From an uncultured Pseudomonadota bacterium (lineage in GTDB: Bacteria; Myxococcota_A; UBA796; SXON01), in the NCBI GenBank assembly GCA_903875225.1, contig CAIQVJ010000024.1, forward strand, positions 56,225 through 120,224: 64,000 nt of DNA, written 5' to 3'. The notes under the pieces are model-generated. The model saw only the letters and a list, made by a program, of their open reading frames with translations. It made no database searches and was not told where the DNA came from. Both the position numbers and the translations under genes were made by a program. Positions 42,042 to 52,606 of this stretch are shown here, in pieces; position 1 is the first letter of the stretch, and every line of letters begins with the position of its first letter.

Positions 42042-42830
42042 ATGTCCCTGCTCCTCGTGCCCCTCGGGCTGTTCCTCCTCATCTCGCCGGCGCACGCGAT
42101 CAGTGGGTGTGACGACTCCAGTCCCGTGGCGAGCCTCCCGGCCTCAGGAGCGACCGACGTGCCGCTCGACGTAAAGCCCCTGTTCGTGTTCTGGGTGAGT
42201 GACTGCCAGGACAACGGCTGGACCGCGACCCTCTCCCGCGAGGACGATGGATCGACGGTCAGCCTGATAGACGCCCACATATCGGCTGACGTCATCGAAC
42301 TCCCGGTCGTCGGGCCCCTCTCGCCCAACACCGCCTACGTGCTCACTGTCGCCTCGGACGGTTCGTCCAACACCTCCACCGTCACCTTCACGACGGGAGA
42401 GAGCCTCGCGGAGCCGCACGCGGGCGTCCCCGCGATCAGCGGCGCTTTGGCGGGCTGGAGCGAGCAGTTCGACATGATCCTCGCGAATGCGGTCATCGCC
42501 CCGGTGGAGGGAACAGAGTCCCTCATCCAGGTCGCGGAAGACGACGAAGGGCACATCACCTTTCCGATCACGGAGGTCTCCACGATGGAGGCTCCGTTTG
42601 CCTACTCCTGGGCCACCCCGTTGGCGGAGCGCCCGGCCGAATGGTGTCTCTCGGTGCGACAGCGTGACATCGCCGGCGACTGGACGGAAGGCGACGACTG
42701 GTGCGCTGAAATCGCCCGGCCCCACATCTTCGGAGGTTGCAGCGCCTCTCCCCACGCGCCCTCGACGTTCGGCCTCCTCGTGGGGATCGCGGCACTGTTG
42801 TCGAGGCGCCGCGGATACCGCCGGACCTGA
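42042..42830 (+). CDS. Secreted Ig-like protein with MYXO-CTERM-like tail
   Basis: The 262-residue protein has a signal peptide ending AHA, an Ig-like domain of the SbsA type (PASGATDVPLDVKPLFVFW ... NTAYVLTVASDG) at about residues 25-115, an unassigned region with three cysteines, and a C terminus made of Cys, a hydrophobic stretch and RRRGYRR, the MYXO-CTERM layout. It should be sorted to the cell surface. GGAG nine bases before the ATG at 42042 supports the start. It is 20 bases after the oxidoreductase stop. Confidence 0.78.
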   Translation: MSLLLVPLGLFLLISPAHAISGCDDSSPVASLPASGATDVPLDVKPLFVFWVSDCQDNGWTATLSREDDGSTVSLIDAHISADVIELPVVGPLSPNTAYVLTVASDGSSNTSTVTFTTGESLAEPHAGVPAISGALAGWSEQFDMILANAVIAPVEGTESLIQVAEDDEGHITFPITEVSTMEAPFAYSWATPLAERPAEWCLSVRQRDIAGDWTEGDDWCAEIARPHIFGGCSASPHAPSTFGLLVGIAALLSRRRGYRRT

Positions 42831-42855
42831 TCCGGCCCGGTCCTCGACCGCGCCC

Positions 42856-42891
42856 AAAAACCCCAAAAGCCGCGACGTCCTCGCCGCGGCT
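42856..42891 (-). terminator. Rho-independent terminator of the small basic protein gene
   Basis: Read on the minus strand, AGCCGCG (42891-42885) pairs with CGCGGCT (42874-42868) across a 10-base loop and is followed by TTTGGGGTTTTT. It lies about 30 bases after the stop of the 55-codon gene. On the plus strand no T tract follows, so it serves the minus-strand gene. Confidence 0.7.
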
Positions 42892-42921
42892 CTGGGGTCC
42901 TGTGCGGGAATTCCCGCGCGG

Positions 42922-43089
42922 CTACTCGGCCTGGACGGTCTTCGCTGCGGCGATTGCGTCGGCCTCGACGGTGTGCACGGGAAACACGGGCGTGGAGCCC
43001 TTGTTCTCGCGGCTGCGGCGAGCGGCCTTCCCGGCGTTGGCCTTGCGGAGTTTGCGGCGGTATTCGGTGACGGCGGTGTTGGAAGCCAT
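42922..43089 (-). CDS. Small basic protein of 55 residues
   Basis: This short gene encodes a Lys/Arg-rich N-terminal half (TEYRRKLRKANAGKAARRS) and a C-terminal half STPVFPVHTVEADAIAAAKT. It is supported by GAGG seven bases before the ATG at 43089, by a Rho-independent terminator shortly after the stop, and by filling an otherwise empty gap of more than 400 bases. A possible TTGACA box lies in the upstream region. No family is recognised; a nucleic-acid-binding or ribosome-associated role is conceivable from its charge. Confidence 0.65.
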   Translation of the reverse strand: MASNTAVTEYRRKLRKANAGKAARRSRENKGSTPVFPVHTVEADAIAAAKTVQAE

Positions 43090-43274
43090 GAGAAACCTCA
43101 AAACGGTGCGAGTAGAAACGGGCTGCCGCGACTAACGGCGGCGACGCCCCGTGTCAATCGTGCTGGCCCCCTCGCGGGCGGTCGTTTCTCTCGCGTCGGG
43201 AGGAACTTTGGTTTAGACTCCATGCATCGTCTTGTCACGTCAAGTGTTTACCTTGACCCCGTCCGGAGATCCCC

Positions 43275-46200
43275 ATGCGCCAACGCCACCCCTCCCTGCT
43301 CCTCGTCCTCGCCGCCTGCGCAGCCGTCCCCGGTCGCGCCTTCGCCTGGCCCGCCGACGACCTGTGGCTCCCGCTGCAGCAGGGCGGCGTTCCGATCAAC
43401 GACGTCGTGGGCGACGAAGAGCAGGGGGACAGCACCGTTGACGGGAGCGTGGACCTCGTCGGGGATGCGAGCCCCGATCCCGACGCCGCCGCCGGCTACT
43501 GGTACGCGGACGACGAGGGCTTGTACTTCAGGATGCGCGTCGACGAAGACCCGCGCAACGGCTCCGCAGAGCTGCGGTCCTCGAACTGGGCGTTCCTCCT
43601 CGATACCGACGGCGGAGACGACTACGAGTACCTGCTCGGCGTGGTCGGGCTCGGGCCCCTGAGCGTCGTCGGGATCTACGAGAACACCACCAGCACCCCC
43701 GGCGTGGACGCCCAGGCCGACAGCCTCGACGCCATCGTCACCACGCTCAGCTCCTCCACGCTCCGGGTGTCGGAGGCCGACACGAGCGTGAACGGCGCGC
43801 TCGACTACTTCATCGACGTCTCGTGGTCGCGCGAGGACCTGGAGACCTTCACCGGGACCGACCTCCACGGCACGTTCGGGGTCGTCGTCGGCACCTCCGA
43901 CGGCGCGAACGCCGACCGGGTGCTCAACGACTGCGCCGGTCACGACGACTCCGCGGGGCTCGGCACGCTCGCCGAATGCGTCACCGACGTCGTGGGCATC
44001 GACCAGGACGGCGACGGGCTCTCCGATCCCGAAGAGGCCGCGCTCGGCACCGACCCGCGCGACGCCGACTCCGATGACGACGGCCTCACCGATCAGGAGG
44101 AGGCAGACGCCGGCACCAATCCGATGAGCTGGGACTCGGACGGGGACGGGCTCTCCGACGGCCTGGAGCTCGGCGTCACGGAAGCCGGTCCTGACACCGA
44201 CACCTCCGCGGGCCACTACACCCCGGACGAGGACCCCAGCACCCGGACCAACCCGCTCAGCTCCGACACCGACGGGGGAGGCCGACCCGATGGCATGGAA
44301 GACGCCGACCACAACGGCGCGATCGACGACTGGGAGACCGACCCCAACTACGCGCTGGACGACCAGGACACAGACGGCGACGGCATCCCCGACATCCTGG
44401 AGGACTTCTGCAACGGCTCCGGCACCTCCGACGACGCTGACGGCGACGGCCAGCCCGACACCTCCGAGGGGCTCGTGGACTCCGATGGAGACGGGCTCCC
44501 CGACTTCTGTGACGACGATGACGACAACGACGGGCTGCCCTCGTCCGACGAGGACAGCACGCTCGACACCGATGGCGACGGCATCCCCAACGACCAGGAT
44601 CCGGACAGCGACGGCGACGGCATCGACGACGGCACCGAGGGCACCGGCGACCTGGACGGCGACGGCGTCCCGAACAACCTCGACCACGACGACAGCGATG
44701 GCCCGGCCGCCGATCCCGACGGCGACGGCATCCTGAACGGCGACGAGGACGCCTGCGGCTCCGACGCCAACAGCACCGACTCCGACAGCGACGGCATCCC
44801 CGACAACGAGGAGTCCTGCGACGACGACGTGGACTGCGACGGCCTGCCCGACCGCCTCGACGCCGATCCCACCGACGGCTCCTGCGACTCCACGCCGATC
44901 GACACCGCCGAGCCGACCGGCTGCACCGATCTGGACGGCGATGGCGTGCTCGACTGCGGGTACTACGCGGGCGGCTCATGCTCGACGACACCTGGGAACG
45001 CAGGCGTGATGCTCGCGCTGGCCGGTGCCCTCGCACTCACGGCCCGGCGGCGCCCCGCCGCCCGCGGGCGGGGTCCGCTCCTCACGGTGACCCTTCTACT
45101 GACAGCCATCCCCTCCGCCTGGGCCACCGACAAGTTCGACGCCCAGCGCTTTCACCCCTCGCTGGACAGCCAGACCACGCTCGGGGTGGAGGACCCGCAG
45201 GTCACGCTCACCGGCTTCGGCGGCGGCGTGTGGTTCAACTACGCCCAGGACCCGCTGGTGTACCGCTCCATCGACGGCAGCAGCAAGGACATCCAGCTTG
45301 TGGGCCCGCTGTTCACCGCCGATGCCCAGCTCGCCTACACCTACAGGCCGTTCCGGCTGGGGATCGACATCCCCGTGAACGCCTACGGCACCGACATCGG
45401 CGCAGGTGGCGCCGTGGTCGGCGACATCCTCGTGGACGGCAAGTACATGGTGTTCAACCGCGTGAAGTCCGGGTACGGCCTCGGGGTGGACGCGCGCCTG
45501 TCGTTGCCTACCGGGGCTCCGGCCGCGTGGCTCGGCGACGGCACACCCACGGTGCAGGTCACAGCAGCGGGCGCGATCGGCAAGAAGGCCATGGCCGACG
45601 CGAACCTCGGCTTCCGCTCGGGACCGACCCGGACGCTGTCCACGCTCTCGTGGGGCAACCGGATGACGTGGGGCCTGGGCGGCTCCCTGCCGATCACCTC
45701 GGCGCTCTCCGCGTTCACCGAACTGGACGGCGAGATCGTGCTCGTGTCCAACCCCGACACCGTCGACGCCCCGTCCACCCGGCTCCCAGGCGAGTGGCGA
45801 GTGGGCGCGCGCTACCAGATCCTGGACCGGCTCCAGGCCTCGCTGGCGGGCGGTGGCGGGTACTCGGAGGGTATCGGCAGCCCGTCCTTCCGGATCATCG
45901 CCGGCATCACCAGCGCGCCACCGTCCCGACCCAAGGCGCCGCCGGCAGCCGGAGACAGGGACCACGACGGAATCCCCGACGCCGTCGACAACTGCCCGGA
46001 CCAGGCGGAGGACATCAACGGCAAGAACGACAGCGACGGCTGCCCGGACGCTGGGCTCACGCCCACCCACTTCGTCGTCATCGATCCGCAGGGTCGCAGG
46101 ATCACGGGCGCGACGCTCGATCTGGTCGAGGGCCCGGAGAACGGGCGATACACCCTGGGCTCCGGCGAATTCACGCGGTCCATCCCGCCTGGTCCTTATC

Positions 46201-46913
46201 GTCTGCGCACCGAGGCCCCGACCTTCATGCCCGACATGGACCTGATGGACGTGCCGGCGGCCGATCGCTTCGAGAAGACCATCACGCTCAAGCCGGAGTC
46301 GGCGATGTTCCCGCTCACGGTCGTCGCGAAGGACGAGCAGGGGCGCCCGGTGCAGGCGCTCGTGACGGTGCTGGGCAGCGGCAAGAAGTTCCAGACCGGG
46401 CCCGACGGCATCGGTGAGGAGCCCCTGCGCCCGGGGCCCGCCGAGCTTTCGGTCTGGGCGGAGGGCTTTGCGCCGGAGCGCGTGAAGACCGTCGTCCAGC
46501 CCAATGCTCGCGTAGAAGTCACGCTCCGCAAGTCGCGCGTGGAGGTCCACGACGACCAGGTGGTCATCCTCGACAAGGTGTTCTTCGAGCTCGACTCGGC
46601 GATCCTCAAGGCCGAGAGCATCCGCATCCTCGACGACGTCGCCGCGACGCTGATCTCCCACCCGGACATCACGCTGCTCGAGGTCCAGGGCCACACCGAC
46701 GACCAGGGCAGCGACGAGTACAACATCGGCCTGTCGCAGAAGCGCGCCGAGGCCGTCCGCGACTACTTGATCGCCCAGGGCGTCGAGCGGCAGCGGCTGG
46801 TCCCCAAAGGCTACGGGGAGACCCTGCCGCTCCAGCCCGGAACCTCCGAAGAGGCGCGCGAGGCCAACCGTCGGGTGGCGTTCATGATCCTGCGGGGACC
46901 GAAGGCGAAGTAG
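43275..46913 (+). CDS. Giant TSP3-repeat surface protein fused to an OmpA-family outer membrane protein
   Basis: The 1212-residue product begins with a signal peptide, an unassigned domain (to about residue 235), then about 300 residues of DSDGDG-type TSP3 calcium-binding repeats. At residues 569-593 there is Cys, a hydrophobic stretch and RRR, a MYXO-CTERM-like signal. Immediately after it (about 599-617) is what looks like a second signal peptide (LLTVTLLLTAIPSAWA), then an outer-membrane barrel region starting DKFDAQRFHPS, a short TSP3 unit, two carboxypeptidase/PEGA-like domains and a C-terminal OmpA peptidoglycan-binding domain (about 1095-1205, VFFELDSAILKAES, VQGHTDDQGSDEYN, LSQKRAEAVRDYL). 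No stop or frame change separates the halves. Confidence 0.85.
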   Translation: MRQRHPSLLLVLAACAAVPGRAFAWPADDLWLPLQQGGVPINDVVGDEEQGDSTVDGSVDLVGDASPDPDAAAGYWYADDEGLYFRMRVDEDPRNGSAELRSSNWAFLLDTDGGDDYEYLLGVVGLGPLSVVGIYENTTSTPGVDAQADSLDAIVTTLSSSTLRVSEADTSVNGALDYFIDVSWSREDLETFTGTDLHGTFGVVVGTSDGANADRVLNDCAGHDDSAGLGTLAECVTDVVGIDQDGDGLSDPEEAALGTDPRDADSDDDGLTDQEEADAGTNPMSWDSDGDGLSDGLELGVTEAGPDTDTSAGHYTPDEDPSTRTNPLSSDTDGGGRPDGMEDADHNGAIDDWETDPNYALDDQDTDGDGIPDILEDFCNGSGTSDDADGDGQPDTSEGLVDSDGDGLPDFCDDDDDNDGLPSSDEDSTLDTDGDGIPNDQDPDSDGDGIDDGTEGTGDLDGDGVPNNLDHDDSDGPAADPDGDGILNGDEDACGSDANSTDSDSDGIPDNEESCDDDVDCDGLPDRLDADPTDGSCDSTPIDTAEPTGCTDLDGDGVLDCGYYAGGSCSTTPGNAGVMLALAGALALTARRRPAARGRGPLLTVTLLLTAIPSAWATDKFDAQRFHPSLDSQTTLGVEDPQVTLTGFGGGVWFNYAQDPLVYRSIDGSSKDIQLVGPLFTADAQLAYTYRPFRLGIDIPVNAYGTDIGAGGAVVGDILVDGKYMVFNRVKSGYGLGVDARLSLPTGAPAAWLGDGTPTVQVTAAGAIGKKAMADANLGFRSGPTRTLSTLSWGNRMTWGLGGSLPITSALSAFTELDGEIVLVSNPDTVDAPSTRLPGEWRVGARYQILDRLQASLAGGGGYSEGIGSPSFRIIAGITSAPPSRPKAPPAAGDRDHDGIPDAVDNCPDQAEDINGKNDSDGCPDAGLTPTHFVVIDPQGRRITGATLDLVEGPENGRYTLGSGEFTRSIPPGPYRLRTEAPTFMPDMDLMDVPAADRFEKTITLKPESAMFPLTVVAKDEQGRPVQALVTVLGSGKKFQTGPDGIGEEPLRPGPAELSVWAEGFAPERVKTVVQPNARVEVTLRKSRVEVHDDQVVILDKVFFELDSAILKAESIRILDDVAATLISHPDITLLEVQGHTDDQGSDEYNIGLSQKRAEAVRDYLIAQGVERQRLVPKGYGETLPLQPGTSEEAREANRRVAFMILRGPKAK

Positions 46914-46922
46914 GGGTCACCC

Positions 46923-47540
46923 TCAGAAGTAGACGCTCTGTCCGATCTCGGGACACCACGACGCCGTCCCCGAACCCGCGACGTCGCCCGTCAGCGCGAT
47001 CGGGTCGAACGAGACGTAGGGGTACTGCCCCGCGCCGTCCGCGAGCGTCAGGTCCCAGGGGTAGTCCGCCTCGTCCCCGCCGGAGGCGGTCACCGAGAAG
47101 GTCACGGGCCCGCCGGTCCAGAAGTCGCCGGTGTAGCAATACCCCGCGTCGCAATCCGACGATTGGGTCCAACTCCCGTCGCCGAAGGCACAGTTCATCA
47201 CGACAGAGGCCGGGAAGTCAGACCATGTGGTCTCGTCCGGCGCGACGTAGTCCGCGAGCACGAACACCGAGCAGGTGCCGGAGGGCGTGATCGCGGCCGG
47301 GTCGAGCGTCTCGTCGCCGGAAAGCGACCGCGCGACGTCGCCGCAGCTCGCACCCTCGTTGCCAGGGAAGAACAATGCGATCTTCCCGTTGGACGCGCTG
47401 TCGAACCCGAACGCCGTGCCGCCGACCGTGGCGCTCTCTCCGCTCGGATCCACGAGCGCGCCGATGCCCGTCGAAGGCGCCCCGGAGTCGTCGGCCGAGC
47501 CACCCACACAACCCACGACCAGCAGTGCGATGTACGACAT
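46923..47540 (-). CDS. Lipoprotein of unknown function
   Basis: The 205-residue protein has lipobox VVGC (Cys11) and an acidic, Gly/Ser-rich mature part with three pairs of cysteines. The ATG at 47540 overlaps the prfB stop (TGATG), and GAGGAG precedes it, so translation is probably coupled to prfB. No family recognised. Its stop is nine bases from that of the convergent OmpA-family gene. Confidence 0.72.
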   Translation of the reverse strand: MSYIALLVVGCVGGSADDSGAPSTGIGALVDPSGESATVGGTAFGFDSASNGKIALFFPGNEGASCGDVARSLSGDETLDPAAITPSGTCSVFVLADYVAPDETTWSDFPASVVMNCAFGDGSWTQSSDCDAGYCYTGDFWTGGPVTFSVTASGGDEADYPWDLTLADGAGQYPYVSFDPIALTGDVAGSGTASWCPEIGQSVYF

Positions 47541-48665
47541 CACTCCTCCCCGCCCGCGCCCAGCGTTCCATTGGCGCGTGCCACAAGGTAAGCCTCCATG
47601 AAGGGCAGTAGCCTGCCGTCCAACACGGCGTCCGTGTCACCCGTCTCCGTGGCGGTGCGAACGTCCTTCACCAGCCGGTAGGGGTGGATCACGTAGTTGC
47701 GGATCTGGCTGCCCCACTCGATCTTCTTCTTCGTCGCGTTCACGAGATCCCGCTCACCCTCCCGGCGCTCGATCTCCTGCTGGTACAACCGTGCCTTCAG
47801 CATCTTCATGGCGGTGGCGCGGTTCTTGTGTTGGCTGCGCTCGCTCTGGCACTTCACGATGATGCCCGAGGGACGGTGCGTGAGCCGCACGGCCGAGTCC
47901 GTGGTGTTGACGTGCTGTCCGCCAGCGCCGCCCGACCGCATGGTGTCCATGTCGATGTCGGCTTCGTTCACCTGGATGTCGATGTCGTCCGGCACGTCGG
48001 GGTAGGCCGCGACCGAGGCGAAGCTCGTCTGCCGCCGGGCATTGGCGTCGAACGGGCTGATGCGCACGAGCCGGTGCACGCCGATCTCGCCTTTGAGGTA
48101 GCCGTAGGCATATTCGCCGTGGATCTCGATGCTGACCGACTTGATCCCCGCCTCTTCGTTGGGTTGCTCGTCGAGCACCACGCTCTTGAAGCCCATGCGG
48201 TCCGCCCAACGCAGGTACATGCGCTTGAGCATCTCGGCCCAGTCATTGGCGTCGGTCCCGCCCGCGCCGGAGTTGATCTCCAGCACCGCGTCCGCCTCGT
48301 CGCCCTCCTCGCCGAGCATCCGCTGCGTCTCGAGCTTCCGCACCAGCGCGTCCAGCTCCATGAACGAGGCATCCGCTTCGTGCTCGAGCGCATCGTCGTT
48401 GGCCTCGGCGGCCAGCTCCAGCAGGGTCTCGATGTCCTCCAGCCTGCGGTTCACGCTGTAGAACTTCTCGAGGCCCTTCTCGAGGGTCGTCTTCTCGCGC
48501 AGGATGCCGCGCGCCTTCGCTGCGTCGTTCCAGAATTCCGGGAACCCCGCCTGCCGGTCCAGATCGGCGACGCGTTCCTGCTTCGGAATCACGTCAAAGA
48601 TGCCCCCGGAGTGCGTCAACACGCACTCGCAGGGCAGAAACACGTTCACGGAGGTCGACGATCAT
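47540..48665 (-). CDS. prfB: Peptide chain release factor 2, with programmed +1 frameshift
   Basis: Release factor 2 frees finished proteins at UGA and UAA. The gene is read in two segments: 48665-48597 (23 codons, ending ALRGHL) and, after skipping base 48596, 48595-47540 (351 codons, starting DVIPKQERVADLD). The join is at CTTTGAC behind CGGGGG, the classical prfB frameshift site. The catalytic GGQ is in RSGGAGGQHVN and downstream sequence is typical (total about 374 residues). GAGG is six bases before the ATG at 48665. The in-frame start at 48649 suggested by a simple reading is wrong. Confidence 0.95.
48594..48610 (-). promoter_or_regulatory. prfB: prfB programmed frameshift site
   Basis: Minus-strand CGGGGGCAT-CTT-TGA-C. 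The slippery CTT, the in-frame UGA and the upstream Shine-Dalgarno-like CGGGGG at the standard spacing are all present. The ribosome stalls at UGA when release factor 2 is scarce and shifts +1, giving autoregulation. Confidence 0.93.
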
Positions 48666-48688
48666 CAGAGTCCTCGGAGGCGCGACGC

Positions 48689-49153
48689 CTAACCGGATTC
48701 CCCTGCCCGCGCGATCAGCCCACCCGGCGCCGTCCCGAGCATCGTGAGCAACCTGCCCTCGGCCTCGCGCATCTCGATCGCGTCGTCCGGCTCGACGTGG
48801 TCGTAGCCGAGCAGGTGCAGGAACCCGTGGACGAGCAGGATCCGCACCTCCACCTCGACAGCGTGCGCCTGCTCGGTTGCCTGTCGGGCCGCAGTGGTCA
48901 TCGAGATCACGATGTCGCCCAGCACCTCGGCGTTCAGGTCGGCATCCTCCCCCTCGCCCATCGCAAAGGACAACACATCTGTCGGTGCGTCCACGTCTCG
49001 CCACTCGCGGTTCAGCCCGTGGATGAACCCGTCGTCGCAGAGCACGAGCGAAAGTTCGGCTTCCGCAAGGTCCGCATGGACCAGCAACCGCGCAGCATCG
49101 GCCTCGATCGCCGCGGTCGGCCACTCTCCGCCCTCGAGACGCACGTCGATCAT
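48689..49153 (-). CDS. ybeY: Endoribonuclease YbeY
   Basis: The 154-residue protein has the zinc-binding signature HGFLHLLGYDH near residue 115 and the LNREWRDVDAPTDVLSF segment that defines YbeY, a metal-dependent RNase for 16S rRNA 3' end maturation and ribosome quality control. GGAGG is four bases before the ATG at 49153. It overlaps the pgpH stop by four bases and precedes prfB by 23 bases; phoH-HD-ybeY is a widely conserved order. Confidence 0.95.
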   Translation of the reverse strand: MIDVRLEGGEWPTAAIEADAARLLVHADLAEAELSLVLCDDGFIHGLNREWRDVDAPTDVLSFAMGEGEDADLNAEVLGDIVISMTTAARQATEQAHAVEVEVRILLVHGFLHLLGYDHVEPDDAIEMREAEGRLLTMLGTAPGGLIARAGESG

Positions 49154-51547
49154 GGCTCCTCCAACCCGACCGGGGGGCGCACACCGGGCAACTGCTCGAC
49201 GGACTCGTAGTCCACCACCGCCGACCCAGGCGCAGGCGGCACCGAGGCCCGCGGGGGGGACAGCGGGTTCATCACCTCGAGGGTGATCGTCCCCTGCTTG
49301 GGCACGGGCACGAACCGACCCTTCCCCGAGGAGATGGCCGCGGTGGACGGATACTCGATCCGATGGTGGTAGATCCCGAGCAGCACCATCGTGAAGCTGT
49401 CGGCGATCTGGTACAGCTCCTTGAGCGTCAGGGGACATTCCTCGAGCTGGCCATCCACCATCACGCTGTTGACGATCTGCTGGATCATCGCCCGGATGCG
49501 CGACTCGCTCGGGTCCTTGATCGTGCGGCAGGCCGCCTCCACCTTGTCCGCCAGCATGATCACTCCCGCCTCGCGGGAGTCCGGCTTGGGCCCCGGGTAG
49601 CGGAACGCGGCCTCGTCGATCACGTCGTCGGGCCCGGACTGCTCCTTCGCCCGGGCGTAGAAGTACTGGATGAGGCTCGTGCCATGGTGCATGAAGATCT
49701 GGTCGCGAACGGGCTTCGGGAGCTTGTACTGGTCTGCGAGCGCGCTGCCCTCGATCACGTGGTTGATGATCAGTTGGGCCGAATGCTCGGGTGACAGCCT
49801 GTCGTGCCGGTTTCCGGCGTCACGTTGGTTCTCCACGAAGTACTGGGGCTTCAGCCCCTTCCCGATGTCGTGGAAATAGCAGGCCACACGCGCGAGCAGC
49901 GCGTTCGCGCCGATGGCCTCGCACGCGGCCTCCGAGAGCGAGCCGACGATCACCGAGTGATGGTAGGTACCGGGCGCCCGCAGCATCAGTTGGCGGAGCA
50001 ACGGGTGGTTGAGGTTGGAGAGCTCAAGCAGCTTGTAGTCGGTGGTGAACCCGAAGATCTCGAACGCCGGGATCGCCAGCAGCGCGAGCGCGGCGTTCAG
50101 GAAACCAGCCCCGAACGCCACGGACACCAGGGTCACCACCACCCCGAGGTCCGGCACCGGGTTCGCCCCGGGCCCCTGGCTGCGGACCAGCGCTGTCAGA
50201 ACGACCGCGCCCGCACCCAACAATCCGGCCTGCAGGCCCGCGCGCACGACAGCCAGCCGCTCACGCGCCTGCCCGACCCCCGCCGCCGAGGCCAACGCGG
50301 TGAGCAGGTAGTAGACGGCCGAGAGGGCTGTCTGGTCCGTCATCGCGGCGCAGCAGAGCGCGGCCACGATCGTCCAGATGAGGGCGCTCTCGCTGTTCAC
50401 CAGCACCCGCACGATCATCGCCCCGGCGGCGACCGGGGCCAGCAGCGCGAGGCCGGATGCATCGAGCCCGGGCAGGACGTATGCCGCGGCGGCGGTGGCC
50501 AGGATGCGTGAAACCCCGAGCACTGCGACGAGCACGCCTCCCATCGCGAACAGATCGGCGTCACGCTGGGAGAATTTTCGGATGGTCGCCCGCGCGAACC
50601 CGAGCGCGGTGCCGATGAGCATGACCACGTACCCGAGCCAGGAGCCGAAGATCAGCCTGCCGCCGCCGTGGTACGACGACGCCAGGGCATCGAGCATCTG
50701 CGCCTGCGCGCCCACCACCAGGTCGCCCGCGCGAACGATCCGCGTACCGCGTCGCACCTGCACCTCCACCGCGGGCACCCGATCCCGGGCCTCGGCCTGT
50801 CGCTGCCCGGTGGTGACCGGGTCGAACCGGAAGTTCGGGCGCACCCCCGCGCGCGCGATCGCAGCAGCGGACTTGACCAGTTCGGACTGCCGGCTCCCCG
50901 AGAACCGCTCCAACACGTAGAGGGTCACCGCCTGGCGAGCCTCCTCGGGCGTTCGGATCTGGCCGAATTCCTCGAGGACCACCTCGTCGACCTCCTCCCC
51001 CCCGAGCAGGTTGCGCACCGTGATCGCGCGCGCGGGGCTGGGCAGCTCGGCACGATCTGCCACCACGTTGCGGCGCATCGCGACCCCGAGGAGCTCGAGG
51101 GTCATGTCCTCGGCATCGGCGCTGAACGCAGCGCCAGCGATGGGCCGCACATCGGCGGGCTCCAGCTTCAGGTCGAGCGCCGCCAGGAAGTCGCTCAGGA
51201 CCGTGTCGTCTGCACGTTCGACCGTGGTCTCCGCGGCATGCCGGCGTCGCGCCATGTCGAAAGCCTGGGCCACCCGGTTCTCCACACGCTTGAGCGTCGT
51301 GAGGTCCGCCTCGAACACCGGGTTGATCTGCTGCTCGGCGAGCTCCTGGCGCTCGCTCGTCGCCGCCTGATCCCGGAATGTGTAGGAGATCGGGGCGACG
51401 ACGTCGTACGGCGCGACATCCCCCGAATGCAGCTCCAGGTCGGGCGGCCCGGCAAAATCCGTCATCAGGGCCGCGCTGGTCACACACACGAGCGTGAGCG
51501 CCGTGTACCGGAGCAACGGGCCGCGCGCAGCCCACGTCCGCAGCTGT

Positions 51548-51564
<17 letters not shown>
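49150..51564 (-). CDS. pgpH: 7TM-HD domain protein, c-di-AMP phosphodiesterase family (PgpH)
   Basis: The product of about 804 residues has one N-terminal transmembrane helix, an extracytoplasmic 7TMR-HDED domain (about residues 45-300), seven transmembrane segments (about 300-500) and a cytoplasmic HD domain with YHHSVIVGSLSEAA, CYFHDIGKG and HVIEGSALADQYKLP. In the family the HD domain hydrolyses cyclic di-AMP. A GTG start at 51564 with GGAGG six bases upstream is preferred over the ATG at 51597, which would overlap phoH further. It sits between phoH and ybeY. Confidence 0.88.

Positions 51565-52604
<1,040 letters not shown>

Positions 52605-52606
<2 letters not shown>

Noticed and set aside
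43248..44687. Val-rich open frame opposite the TSP3 repeats
   Set aside because: Apparent repeats simply mirror the DSDGDG coding repeats on the plus strand.
43980..44920. Tandem repeats considered as a possible CRISPR
   Set aside because: The repeats are irregular DGDG codon repeats inside an open reading frame with no uniform spacers.
48689..49438. Longer YbeY starting at 49438
   Set aside because: The added 95 residues overlap the end of pgpH and look like a shadow; GGAGG before the ATG at 49153 and the ATGA overlap fix the start.
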